Assembly (NCBI GenBank): GCA_025602905.1
Contig: JAHLKI010000010.1
Coordinates: 682,001-746,000, forward strand
Reading direction: 5' to 3'
DNA length: 64,000 nucleotides
From: Phlyctochytrium arcticum
Taxonomy: Eukaryota; Chytridiomycota; Chytridiomycetes; Chytridiales; Chytridiaceae
Numbering within the stretch: position 1 is the stretch's first letter; each line of letters begins with the position of its first letter. Below the pieces are notes generated by a model that was not told the origin of the DNA, made no database searches, and saw only the letters and a list, made by a program, of their open reading frames with translations. Both the position numbers and the translations under genes were made by a program. Positions 37,916-52,728 of this stretch are shown here, in pieces.

Positions 37916-39283
37916 ATGCTCATCTCTTTACCCTATACCATAGCGCCGGCTTTGAGTGTGTGCAGAACGGCAAGTATCTCGACAAAGTGTCTGTCAAATG
38001 CTCGGACTAGGACGTGTACCCTTCGACACCACCAACGATTTGCAGCCTCAACGGGATCCGCTTTGAATTCAATTCAATCCGAGTCATTGTCAATAGCATC
38101 CCCCTTCCCCACCACCCGCCTCCCATCCCGTCTACCAAATGCCTTCCCTCCTACGCTACAATCCAATCTCCTCCCCCCGACAGCACCCTACCAATTGCCG
38201 AGCGCGCAACTAATCAATACGTTGTGGAAGCGTCACTTTTCTGGGATGCATCAATTTGATACCTATAAGCTGGTTCAGCGTTTAGAAGCTGATGGGTTTT
38301 CGCGGGAAAGCGCAGAAGCAATCATGGCAAATTTATCGGAGGTGGTTGGCGAGAGGTATGGGATCGCCCTTCTTGAAGTGAAGTATATGCGGGACTGACC
38401 ATTATTTTGTAGCATCAACAATATCAGCCGCACCTCTGTCACCAAATCGGATTTTGAGAAGGTATGCCTCGGAATTTTGTTTTGATGAGCAAAAAAACGT
38501 CTTCTGACCCCGCATAATAGGCAATGTACATGAACAAGGTCGACTTCGCGCATGTCCGAAACGAAATCCAACTGCTCGAAAAAAACGAATTTGCCCTTCT
38601 CAGAACCGACATTAGCCGGTTAAACACTGAAGTAGAAAAGTTTCGCACAAGAATGATTGAAGATCTGCGGCGGGTGCAGTCCAATGTCAGGCTGGAACTG
38701 AGTTTGGAAAAGGGTCGGATTCGGGATGAGCAATCGGCGCAAGAGCTCAAGATCAAAGAGTCAGACTCGCGGATCGATACAGAAGTGTCGACCGTGCGAA
38801 CGCAAATGGAGACGATCCAGTGGGACTTGTTCAAGACTCTTTTCCGTAAGTGCAAAGTGCATTTTGCAAAGTGTCGAAAGTTTGTGCTAATCGCTGGATA
38901 TCTTTTTCCCCCACCTATATCTCTATTACCATTTCCATGTATCTTCTTTTCGCCAATCCCACTGTTTCCGCTTTACACACACACAGCCTTATTCTGCGCA
39001 GCCGGAGCGTTATTCTTCAGTATGTTGCTGACTTTCGGGAAAACTCCCTCCCCAAAACCATCGAGATAGATTGGCGCCCCCTTGCCCCTATCATTCCATG
39101 TATAGCTATTTGCTTAGATACCAGTGCGTTTTCTGGGAAGGGGGGTTGGCATCTTTTGTCTTGCGGGCATACCAACTGATCATATCTTTCTCTTTCTCCT
39201 TTCCCTCCACCCCCCGTCTCGTATCATTTCACCCTCACCGCACGTTTCGTTCGTCAACAGGTTACCTTCGGTTCGTTAAATAG
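37916..39283 (+). CDS. Fmp32/MCUR1 family (DUF1640) mitochondrial inner-membrane protein
   Basis: Coiled-coil protein of the mitochondrial inner membrane; family members act in cytochrome c oxidase assembly (Fmp32) or calcium uniporter regulation (MCUR1). The ATG at 37916 opens a Ser/Thr/Arg-rich presequence (MLISLPYTIAPALSVCRTAS). The conserved core is FDTYKLVQRLEADGFSRESA, EAIMANLSEVVGE, then YMNKVDFAHVRNEIQLLEKN and LELSLEKGRIRDEQSAQELK. The last exons encode a C-terminal hydrophobic segment (LFCAAGALFFSYLRF) as the membrane anchor; TAG at 39281-39283. Exon order, coiled coil and terminal anchor match the family closely. Exact function between the two subfamilies is not resolved. Confidence 0.92.
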
Positions 39284-39522
39284 GCTGGTCTGTACATCAC
39301 TACACCGCGTCCGCAAAGGGATGGCCCGAAGCTCCTCCGTATGCACACACACTCTCCTCTCTGATACAATAGACTTTTTCATATACAACCATTTTAAACA
39401 AAATAGAATGTCCAAGAAACATACGCTTAAGATTGAGAGGCAAAGGCGGTATTTAAGACTATCTGCGGTATCTATATTTGATCCAAAGGGAGTGGGAAGG
39501 GGGGCATGTAATTCGCTGAAGA

Positions 39523-43852
<4,330 letters not shown>

Positions 43853-44366
43853 CTTAACGTATTTCCCTCGGGTCGGTGTCCCTGATCTTCCAACAGCAGA
43901 CGACCTGACTTTTGCTGGTCCGTGCGGCCAAGTTCTACGTCGTCCAAGATTTATGTACTCTGTGCAACTCCCAAAGACCAGTTCTTCTCTCTTTTATCGG
44001 TGCTCTCTGTTTCCTAGGTCTGATCTTGATAATGAGCCCCGCGATTCTGAACGGGTTGTTCCGCTCCTTGGATGACTACGCCATCCAGGCTACCCTCGGT
44101 CCACAATTCTTCCATTTCGACTTCAACGGCGAAGTTACGATTTGGACATTGCGATACTTCAACTTGCAAAGAACACACCTATCCTTTGACTATATAAGAT
44201 TCGACTCTGGACCAGCGCAACAACTGCTTGTGATAGCGACACGCGACACTCTCATTAAGGGCGTTGATCTGTGAATTTATTCCGCGACGCGACACATTCC
44301 ACCACCAGAAAAGCGTGTTTGAACCTATGCACTCGTAGTTAATTGGGGAACAAGACTCTTACAATC
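43853..44366. other. Divergent promoter region with a small plus-strand open frame
   Basis: This region separates cofactor D (minus) and the membrane glycosyltransferase-like gene (plus). A plus-strand frame (43912-44274) has no ATG before 44031 (MSPAILNGLFRSLDDYAIQA). Its upstream part is hydrophobic (LLSFIGALCFLGLILI). It may be a small membrane-protein gene with an intron ending at about 44018, or a chance frame. No homology recognised. Confidence 0.35.
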
Positions 44367-45620
44367 ATGGCCGTCCGGCTGTATGCCCCTCGGACAAGGA
44401 TACCCACCCGTCGCTCACTCCGCCATATTCTCGTTCCAGTTTTAATCATAGCAGCTATTCTGTCAATTCCATATCTTATTTCCAATAACTTCCCCGACGC
44501 GCGAGACTTTGATCCAACACTCTTGAGTGCCCACCAGGAGGATCTGGAAGGAGGCATTGGATCTGCTAAAGGCGTTGCTGGACGGAGGACCGGCAAAGTT
44601 AGCAAGTCTAGATTCAAGCTGTGGAGTACTAACCCGAATGGCTACTTGACGAAATTCCTTGATCCACCCTACTGGAATGCAACAACCCATGCAGTAAATA
44701 GCAATCGAGTGGACATGACCGATCCGCATCTTTGTGTGCTGGCAAGAACATATCCCAAGCAGTACTCTTACGTTCCGGCCTTTCTGAGCTCGCTCGTCCA
44801 CATGGGGATGGATCTGAGTATACATTTGCTGGTCACAGACGGTGAGGGTGACACTCGCCCTCTTGAACGGATTGTGGCCCGGGTCAACGAGGATGTGGAG
44901 CTTCTCTCACGAACGTTTCCCCCGGGTGGTGATGTGGCGGCTGGGGAAGGCGTCGCTAATCCTCGCAGGGATCCGGCGAGCAGCTGGTATGTCGATGACA
45001 GTGGTCGAATGGTCTTGCAGGATCCGGATGGGAAAACAGACGAGGTACCAAAAAAGGATCCAGTTTCTATACTGCCCATCACTCGCGCTGATGCACAACG
45101 TGTATACACTCCCCCACCGGGCGAATCCGACTACGGATACGGATTTACGGATGCCGCTTTGGATTACATGCTTCGCGGTGATAGCCCTATGCAGTGTGAC
45201 TATCTACTCATTACCAATGCCGACAATCTCTACGCGCAAGCATTTCATCGCCGAGTGTTGCCTCTTCTGCGAGGCGGAATTGATATGGTTATTTTTGACT
45301 TTCTTTCGGCCCACGTTTGGCCCCACCGGACGCAACCACATACCGAAACCAATGGCGTTCACGACGATGGTACGATGAAACACATGACGGCCAGCTACAA
45401 GGTTTCGGAGGTGGATCTGGGCGCTGCGGTATTTCGGATGGACTTGCTGCGCGAACACCCCGAGATTCGCTTTGTCAAGGTCGCCAAGCGGGGCAAGGGC
45501 CAGGATGGCACATTGGGGCTGCCAAAGCTGTGGACAGCCGATGGAGAGTTTATTCTGCGAGTCGCTAGCCTAACGCCATTTAAAGCAATTTTGCGGCAAA
45601 CACTGTTTGTCCACCAGTAA
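44367..45620 (+). CDS. Type II membrane protein, putative glycosyltransferase
   Basis: Single-exon gene of about 417 residues, unusual among its intron-rich neighbours. ATG at 44367 gives a short basic cytosolic tail (MAVRLYAPRTRIPTRRSLR) and one transmembrane helix (HILVPVLIIAAILSIPYLI), the arrangement of Golgi type II enzymes. The lumenal part has the hydrophobic strand-acidic loop pattern of GT-A folds: MQCDYLLITNADNLYAQAFH, where NADN stands where a DxD motif would be. It also has VIFDFLSAHVWPH and LWTADGEFILRVASLTPFK. One N-glycosylation site (NATT) is visible. I cannot name a GT family or substrate. Loss of introns may indicate retrocopying or strong intron loss. Confidence 0.6.
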   Translation: MAVRLYAPRTRIPTRRSLRHILVPVLIIAAILSIPYLISNNFPDARDFDPTLLSAHQEDLEGGIGSAKGVAGRRTGKVSKSRFKLWSTNPNGYLTKFLDPPYWNATTHAVNSNRVDMTDPHLCVLARTYPKQYSYVPAFLSSLVHMGMDLSIHLLVTDGEGDTRPLERIVARVNEDVELLSRTFPPGGDVAAGEGVANPRRDPASSWYVDDSGRMVLQDPDGKTDEVPKKDPVSILPITRADAQRVYTPPPGESDYGYGFTDAALDYMLRGDSPMQCDYLLITNADNLYAQAFHRRVLPLLRGGIDMVIFDFLSAHVWPHRTQPHTETNGVHDDGTMKHMTASYKVSEVDLGAAVFRMDLLREHPEIRFVKVAKRGKGQDGTLGLPKLWTADGEFILRVASLTPFKAILRQTLFVHQ

Positions 45621-45894
45621 GGAGTGAATTTGGACTGCCTGAATGAGAACGACAAGCGGACCATATACTGTAATACCCTCCTCGATTTCTTATTTTTAAT
45701 TTTTGGAAACTTTCTAGTAATTTTATGTCGATAATTTAACGCCGAACTCTGCAGCCTGTATCGTAAGATAAACCTAATAATGCGAGATCCTTGATGTGAG
45801 ACCCTTCTGCCAACTCCGCAGGTACTCGAATACTATGGAGTGCTCGGGCACTATGGTTGTGTAAATGGATTGGCATTAGCCATGGCAAATAATA

Positions 45895-46218
45895 TCATTG
45901 ACAGTCTTCAGCACACAATGCGCCCTCCCGGTTGACGAAAGCTAAATTAATGATCGAGCCGGAGGCATTGCAGGGGCAGTGCATTATGGTACACTCGGTG
46001 AGCGGACATTGTGGTCCTTGACAACAGCCATCTGATGTCCACACTCCTCCACACAGATCTTGGGCGTCATTCGGAACACCCATAATACCCGCTTTCCGCT
46101 GCTTTCCGCTAATCAACCGCAACTTCGCACCCCATGTCAAGCTCCAATTCAAAACGCAAAAGTCAAGGCTAAATAGCTCGGAGGCTAATTTGAGAACTGA
46201 CGTTGGAATTAATATCAT
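45895..46218 (-). CDS. Cys-rich hypothetical ORF, 107 aa
   Basis: ATG-initiated open frame. The first 45 residues are unremarkable. The last 60 contain nine cysteines in close spacing (LCGG, GCCQGPQC, LTEC, MHCPC, LCAEDC), reminiscent of small disulfide-rich secreted proteins. There is no clear signal peptide at this start, so the true first exon could be missing or the ORF a relic. No family recognised. Confidence 0.3.
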   Translation of the reverse strand: MILIPTSVLKLASELFSLDFCVLNWSLTWGAKLRLISGKQRKAGIMGVPNDAQDLCGGVWTSDGCCQGPQCPLTECTIMHCPCNASGSIINLAFVNREGALCAEDCQ

Positions 46219-46402
46219 AAGTTACTCTAGCTACAACCGTTTCATTTCTCAGCCAGTCTAAGCCAATCGTTTACCCGAGCCTCAGTCTTCCGGTCGTGAA
46301 AGACCCTACTGCTGAATCGCAGATATATTTCAGCCATTTCCCACTGTCGGTGAGCCTCTGTCACCGCCCATACATCTCCGAGTATACCGAGTAAAACCTA
46401 TT

Positions 46403-46780
46403 ATGCCTAACTTACTTCTGACTTCGCCTGCGGGAAACACGGCTCCTACGACTGGATTTTGGATCATGGATGGTGCGTATCATTTGTTAAATCCTTGCCA
46501 CATTTTTCTGCCGTATGTTTTTATTCCATTGGCCGTTCTGAATATGATGGAAATTTTACGTTCTATGATACTCGCGATCGAGTACCGAGGCTATGATAAT
46601 TGTAGACTCCCCGTTGTTGGTGTCCCTCCAAGAAATCTAGAAGTTGGCAATCACCACCCTGTGTGTACTTCTAAAATTCTTTATGTTCCATCAAAGCCCC
46701 AGGCATTTATGGCCGATTTATTGCAATTGGGAACGCGATTGGGAATTTCGACTTCCGACCCACGGCGACGCAGGCTGTAA
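46403..46780 (+). CDS. Hypothetical ORF, 125 aa
   Basis: ATG-initiated frame MPNLLLTSPAGNTAPTTGFW with a hydrophobic middle (IFLPYVFIPLAVLNMM) and a basic C-terminus (RRRRL). No domain recognised, and codon use is not clearly biased. Listed because it is open, ATG-started and does not overlap a better gene. Could be a chance frame in AT-rich DNA. Confidence 0.2.
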   Translation: MPNLLLTSPAGNTAPTTGFWIMDGAYHLLNPCHIFLPYVFIPLAVLNMMEILRSMILAIEYRGYDNCRLPVVGVPPRNLEVGNHHPVCTSKILYVPSKPQAFMADLLQLGTRLGISTSDPRRRRL

Positions 46781-47272
46781 GCGCCCATGGATCGACCATC
46801 TGGGCCATGGTAAATAAATTGCATGTGGATTTTTAACATTAAAGTTGCGACAAACTGTTAATACCATTTACCCAAGGCATCCTTGGGTGCTCAGTCTGTC
46901 GATATAAAATGAATTGAATTCAATTGATGCATAGGAACAAAACTCAGCTATCCTAAGTGCTGGGCACTTCCGAAAGCGGACCTTTGGACGGCTTGAATGA
47001 ACGCACCCCAGCCAAGTTTTTTCAGCTGGATGCAGCAGCTGGATATCAATCCAGCCATATTCGAGTTGGATTCTACTTCCATCATGGATGAGATGGGCCA
47101 AAGTCGCGGCGTTTGTAGCTGATTCCGCCTTGAATTGAGCCGCCGGACCACAAGTGCAGTGCGACGATCGAGCGCGCAAAATCCAGCTCGCCAACAATTG
47201 CAAGGCCAGGGCTGCGAATGGGTCATCTTTGCATGGATTATATGATGTTGCGGATTGGCAAAAAAAAGGTGG

Positions 47273-47280
47273 TATAAAAG
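47273..47280 (+). promoter_or_regulatory. TATA box of chitin deacetylase gene
   Basis: TATAAAAG about 124 bp upstream of the ATG at 47404, preceded by an A-run and followed by a pyrimidine-rich leader. Position and sequence fit a regulated, TATA-dependent fungal promoter. Confidence 0.6.
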
Positions 47281-47403
47281 AGCCAGCGTCGTCCCCGCAT
47301 CCCTCCGATCCAGAAACATCACGGCCTGTCTGCTTTTCATATTCGGCCTTCGCATCCGCCCACATCAAGCATCTTAGCACAACGCATCAGTAGATCTTTC
47401 AAC

Positions 47404-48835
47404 ATGCGTGTTTCTCTCGGTCTCGTCGTTTTGTCGGCTCTTGGAGCGCTGGCCGCTCCTCTCGCCGATACAGGTATGCAGTTCATTGATCGTCAGATCC
47501 TTCTAGGATGATGTCTAATTGCCGCTATTCTGTAGAGTTCCCCGCCTTGACCCCCGACACTCCCATTTTGCCAAAGTTCTTGCAGACCAAGCTTGTCCAG
47601 TCGTAAGTCTCTCTTGACGACCTAATGTACTGTATGGGAACTCATTCTCGGAATGCTTATCCAGCGGCGTGAAGCTTGTCAAGGAAAAGGTCCCAGCCGA
47701 AATTCTCAACATTAAAAAGTCCATCTACAACATCGCCGAGCCATATGCGCCCAAATACGTCGACGATCCTAAAAAGAACGAGTACTGGCCTGCTACCCTC
47801 GGATACCGCAAGGAAGATGTCTACAAATGCGAAGGCTACAACCAGTACGGAGTCACCTTTGATGACGGCCCATCTACTCGAACCAAGGATGTCCGCGCCG
47901 GACTCAAGATGATTGACGCAAAGGCCACCTTCTTTGCCCTGGGAGGACAGGCCATCGCCTACCCTGAGGAGGTCAAGGCATCGTACGCCGCCGGCCACGA
48001 AATCGCCATTCACACCTGGAATCACCTTCCCCTTACCTCCCTGACAACTGAAGAGATGGTTGCCGAACTGCTCTTCACCCAAGAGTACCTCGGCTCGCTC
48101 ATTGGCAAGAAGCCCTTGTTCTTCCGCCCTCCTTACGGCGACGTGGATGACCGAGTCCGCCACATTGCCCGAGCTCTCGGTCTCCGCAACGTTATGTGGA
48201 CCACTAACCCCGACCGTGATGCCCAGGACGCCAGCGTCACCCCCGACAAGGCTGACCAGGTCTTCAACAAAACCGCCGCATTCATCCGTCTGGAGCAGCC
48301 CGGCTTTATTGCTCTGCAGCACGACGCATCAGACTTTACCGTCGACATTGCTCAGCGCATCTTCAGCGATATCAAGTCCCTCCAGGACAAGAAGCAATTC
48401 AAGCTGAAGCCCATGCCTATTGGAAAATGCACTGGCCAGAAGGCATACGCCGACGACCCTGTCCCCCAACGTCCCATTACCACCACTACCGCTACTGCCA
48501 AGGCTACCACTACGGCAAAAGCTACCACTACGGCAAAAGCTACCACTACTGCCAATGCTATCGCTACTGCCACGGCTTCCGCTCCTGCCAAGGCTACCGC
48601 GACCTCATCAACCTTGCCATCTACCACCGTGGTCAACTCCCGTCTTCCAAGTGCAACACCCTTCCCCGTAGAACTCCCAACCGCCGGCCCCTCCACCCCC
48701 ACCCAGCCCGCTTCCCCCATGACTCCTTCTACACCTTCCACCCGCACCAGCGTCGCCCCTCCCGCAGCCCCAACCGCAGCAGGACCGTCCGCACCCTCCA
48801 ATACCCCCTCTGCCCCTATGAAGTGCAGCCACTAA
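47404..48835 (+). CDS. Secreted chitin deacetylase (CE4 polysaccharide deacetylase)
   Basis: Converts cell-wall chitin to chitosan. Exons 47404-47473, 47536-47602 and 47665-48835. A signal peptide is clear (MRVSLGLVVLSALGALAAPL). CE4 motifs are in order: GVTFDDGPS (metal-binding Asp and catalytic base), HTWNHLPL (HxxxH metal ligands), RPPYGDVDDRVR (motif 3), WTTNPDRDAQD (motif 4 region) and ALQHDAS (motif 5 His). The sequence GYRKEDVYKCEGYNQYGVTF matches fungal chitin deacetylases. The C-terminal 130 residues are Thr/Ala/Pro-rich with TTTAKA repeats, a likely heavily O-mannosylated stalk. The end (MKCSH) lacks a hydrophobic GPI signal, so the protein is probably secreted or wall-associated. 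The pmt4 gene 900 bp downstream could modify such stalks; adjacency is likely coincidental. Confidence 0.95.
48481..48600 (+). repeat. In-frame tandem repeat encoding TTTAKA units
   Basis: Units close to ACTACGGCAAAAGCTACC repeat with drift, giving successive T-T-T-A-K-A peptides in the chitin deacetylase stalk. The two central units are nearly identical, suggesting recent slippage. Confidence 0.75.
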
Positions 48836-49328
48836 GTTTATAGCGTGTTGTCCAAGACGTTACTTAGCAGCCAGAATAGATCAGAAACTCTCCTCTTAGA
48901 CTAAATTTATTTAGTAATTTTCTTAATCTTCTACGTTACATCAGAGTGTCTAATACCAAGTTTACTATGACAACCCATTTTACATCTCCATCAATTACAT
49001 ACTGTTAGTCGCACCACAATCGTTGACTATCGCGACCTTCCCTGCGTTCCCTGACAGTGCTGCCTACATCTGGCCTACACACCAAGTCTTCAAAATCCAA
49101 CCCCACTCACGAGAGCAGACCGGGGCGGAGTGGGAAAGATTGCTATAGCAACAAGCCATTCTCCACATCAACTCTCCATCCCACGCTGTGGATTCTCTTA
49201 TGAGCGATGAGTCGACACCAAGCTTTCAAGTAAGGGGACAGGCAGGTCAGAGAGAACAACCTAATCAAAGAATACCATAGAACAAGGACGAATTATGGGC
49301 ACTGCCCCAACTGTGAAATCCACCAAAG
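48836..49328. other. Intergenic between chitin deacetylase and tRNA-Ser
   Basis: No gene seen. The last 12-13 bp before the tRNA (TGAAATCCACCA) are shared with the other tRNA-Ser copy. Confidence 0.5.
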
Positions 49329-49409
49329 TCAGTATGGCAGAGTGGTAATGCGCCAGACTTGAAATCTGGTTCCCTTTGGGATCCTAGGTTCAAACCCTAG
49401 TGCTGACGC
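49329..49409 (+). tRNA. tRNA-Ser(UGA), copy 2
   Basis: Base-for-base identical to the copy at 35580-35660: acceptor GTCAGTA/TGCTGAC, anticodon loop CTTGAAA (UGA), long variable arm, discriminator G. It is followed by the same leader into the terminator (GCGACTTTTTTGTTCTTTTT). No intron. Confidence 0.96.
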
Positions 49410-49719
49410 GACTTTTTTGTTCTTTTTTTTCTTGTGGCCCATCTGCCTGACACTTCAAACACCGACTTTTTTGTGCCTTTTTTTTGATCTTTTCCTAGTT
49501 CTTATTTTTCACCAGGTATCAACGCTTTCTTTTCCTTTGCTTCAATACTTTCTTCGCAAGGAAAGCTGATACAATCAGACCACTGTCATGTCATCAGAAC
49601 ATGCATTTATTCAAAACAATGGAATACATAAAAATTCACAACGAGACGCCCAAAACAATGAGGATAAAATACTAACGCTGCCCTATCAAAAATACCGTTG
49701 CCACTCATTACGGCAATAT
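49410..49719. other. Intergenic: tRNA-Ser downstream flank and pmt4 3' end
   Basis: T-rich runs after the tRNA, then AT-rich DNA that should contain the pmt4 3' UTR. The minus-strand frame 49607-49813 overlaps the pmt4 terminal exon in another phase and is not a gene. Confidence 0.5.
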
Positions 49720-52700
49720 TTAGTCCGTCAGGTTCCAAGTGGATAGCCACTTTCGGCCGGCATAGTCTTTTGATGGGCCGGTAAAGCCAAAGGCAAAATC
49801 TTGAAAGTACCAAAAGTTGGCCACAACTGCGGCAGCGATGGCGACGAGGACTGCGGTGTGCAGGACACGAGGGAGCTTGGCAGCAAGGTGATCAGCCACA
49901 AAAGTGAAAGTGATGATGGCAAAGTACAGGGCAGGGAAATAATGATGGAGGCTAGACATGACAAGCTTAGACGAAATCGACTGGGATGACGGTGAACGGT
50001 CAGCTTACTAAGTTACGCGACCCATGATCCAGAAGGGACCGTAGTGCAAGATCCAACCAAGTAGTCCCACTTTAAGGGCAAAATAAAAGTCGTCCCATGA
50101 GCCTAACCATCCCCCAGATGTAAAAATTTCGCAGCATGGCAAGAGAAGTAAAGAGTAGAATGGACATACCTGGCCGCTCAAAATCGACATAAGTGCGCTT
50201 CCATCGCACTGCATAAATAAGGAATACGCCCAGCAGTGCTACTAAACTTGCCGCACCACCCCACCATACAACGGGGTTGCCGATCAACCAATACTTGATG
50301 GCGTCGTCTCCCCAACCACACATCCGCAAACCAACCAACATGAGTGGCCATTGCCAGGGTTGCGAGGTCAAGTTATCTTCCTTTTCAGGATCGGGAGTCA
50401 GGGCATTGTTTGATGTCCACATGGCAACATTGAGATCGAAAAAGTCGCGAAGGAATTTTGACTTATACGCATTCTTGCCGCCCGCGGGAACTAAATTATC
50501 GAACATGTTAGTGTTTGCCTCTTCTGATTTTTATATGGGGTCTCCTTTACGTTTGTCATTCACATGCAGCTCGACATTCCACATATGATTTGTGCTACTG
50601 TTATCCGGGTTCTTCTGACAGACAACCTCCGCCTGTTTGAATCCCCATTGCGGTAGTGACACAGCATGGGATCGGAGGAGACATCCCTGAAGATGATGCC
50701 GGAGTCGGAAGCGAGTGGAGAGTGAGTGAATGCGCTCTCCTTTGTATCCAAAGTAGTCCTATTGTGAAAAGGTGATTTAGTGCTTGTGCACAGCCTCGCC
50801 AATCGCAAGAAGATCTTACATCTACGATTTCGACCTTCCATAGATCGTTGGCATCGCCGACGGTAGTATTTCCGTAGCAACTGACTTCGTACTGTCCGGT
50901 AGACACTGGTGCCTTGACCGTGTGAGAGTGCAAGTTTCTGCCGGTTTGATGATGAACTGGTGGGATGGTTTAGATCAGGCTCTATTGCTTTTCGCATGGG
51001 CAAGACTTACTGAGGCGAATCAAATCTCCATTTTTCACAAAGTCTATGCCATCCGGACTGGTTATGTTTTCCTTGCCCCATTGCTTTGTAACAATCCATT
51101 CATTGTTGCTATCTTTGTGATGATAACAGGTGACTTGCTGCTGTTCGGACCCAGCGGGATAACGTTGGACATGGGAATGCAGCAGGCCTCCTCCGTGACC
51201 ATTATTTTTCAGTGAAACGCGAGATCCATAAGCAAGCTCTGTATTCCACGCACACAAGAGAGTGAGACGGATAGGAAAAAAGGAACATGAAGGGAAAAGA
51301 GACAAACCTAGAGGATTGTCGGAAAAATCGTTGCCATAAAGGCCCGCTTGAAACATTGAGCTCATCTGCGCATCTCCAGGCCCGCTACGCGTTAGGATGG
51401 CGAAATGCAGTACGAAGCAGAATAGGTAGACGGAGATTGGAACTATGATCAATCCAACGATACGAGCGGCCCAATGCCGTAAATACGTGGTCTGATTCAA
51501 CGTTGGTAAGAAGGACTCATCATGAATTGTTCAAAGGAAAATATACGCACCACGGGCATGCGCACGTCCCCAAGCATGTCCCATAGCTCCTCCACAGTCT
51601 GCAACCCCACCAATGCTACGGCGAATAGGCCGACCCACTTGACGCTAAGTTTTCTTGGGGTTACTTGCATGTAAAAATAATTGTGTTCTGCAGCATAAAC
51701 ATACCTCAGGACCGTCCCAAGCGATACGCCGGTGGCAAACAGCCAGAACCACCAGTCAAAAGAAAATGGTCTAAAATGAGCGTTAGTAACTGGATGGGAC
51801 CCCTAAAAGGAAAAAAAGCTTACGCGAATCGCTGCTGGTTCCGGAAGACACACATGCAAAAGACGCTCAATGTTGTAAAAAACAGAAGCATTGAATCCAG
51901 CAGGATAAATCGACTGATGACCATGAATGCAGTATCGCAAAGAACCATGATGGCCATTAGCGCGCAAGCAGCTTTGGAGAAATGCAGCTGAACGGCCGTC
52001 AGGTACGCGATGGGCACCATCCCAGCGCCAAACAAGGCATTGACCACCCGCATGACGCTGTAGTTGAGATCTTCGGGATACTTGTGGCCTGATTCGAACT
52101 CAAATGTGCCATTGAAACCAGCAACAAGGCCAGCCATTCCGTTAATCATCTTGCCCAAAGGGGGGTGGACATCAAAGTAGAACGTTTGCTTTATGTAGTG
52201 ACCAGCAAACTTGCTGTAGAAGATAAGATGGACACGCGAATCAGTACCTTGTTCCATCAAGCTGAAACTTTCGGACCTACCCAAAATGTGCCTCGTCCCT
52301 GCAGAACGCGCAAAAGTTGCATGTTTAATGTCTGGAACGGATCAAATGGAAACGAAGAGAACGTACCAGACAACGAAATCTGCCCATCCAATCTTCCACA
52401 GACGTGTGTATAGAGCGGCAGCAGTCAACACTGCTGGTATGATCCAATCCCTAGGGGTTTGTGGCAATATCGGCATCTAAAGCAGTACTACTATAAGGAC
52501 GGTATCCTAGAGCCATTTCACCCAGAGGTATCTTGAGCATACATGAAAGCCCTTGCGAGCCCGAAAGCGCTTCTGCTTGTCGTCGACATCGTTGTCATTC
52601 TGCTGGCTGGCGATTGGCTCGTATAGGGCATTGCTGCTTCCGGCGTGAGAAGTGGTGTACTGAGGGGCTGCTCTCTTCCGGATCCCGCCATCGTCGGCAC

Positions 52701-52728
52701 CCGTACTCCAGTCCTGCATATTCACCAT
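49720..52728 (-). CDS. pmt4: Dolichyl-phosphate-mannose-protein mannosyltransferase, Pmt4 type
   Basis: Polytopic ER enzyme that transfers mannose from dolichyl-phosphate-mannose to Ser/Thr of secretory proteins. The N-terminus [15 protein letters not shown] is cytosolic; the first membrane segment includes [20 protein letters not shown]. The catalytic acidic pair lies in FVVWDEAHFGKF, assembled from three exons, with DEAHF on an 18-nt micro-exon (52281-52298). [20 protein letters not shown] and [13 protein letters not shown] are PMT-specific. The central MIR region has [20 protein letters not shown] and [20 protein letters not shown]. The C-terminal membrane domain has [20 protein letters not shown] and [20 protein letters not shown]. 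The FVVWDEAHFGKF wording is the Pmt4 rather than the Pmt1/2 form. About ten introns. Confidence 0.94.

Larger units (their letters stand above)
45621..47272. other. Intergenic with two orphan ORFs
   Basis: AT-rich. Apart from the two ORFs listed separately (45895-46218 minus and 46403-46780 plus), frames here are shadows of each other. The right end is the chitin deacetylase promoter. Confidence 0.45.

Noticed and set aside
47657..48801. Minus-strand ORFs opposite chitin deacetylase, Val/Ala-rich
   Set aside because: Mirror of the Thr/Ala-rich stalk and codon-biased exon; no independent evidence.
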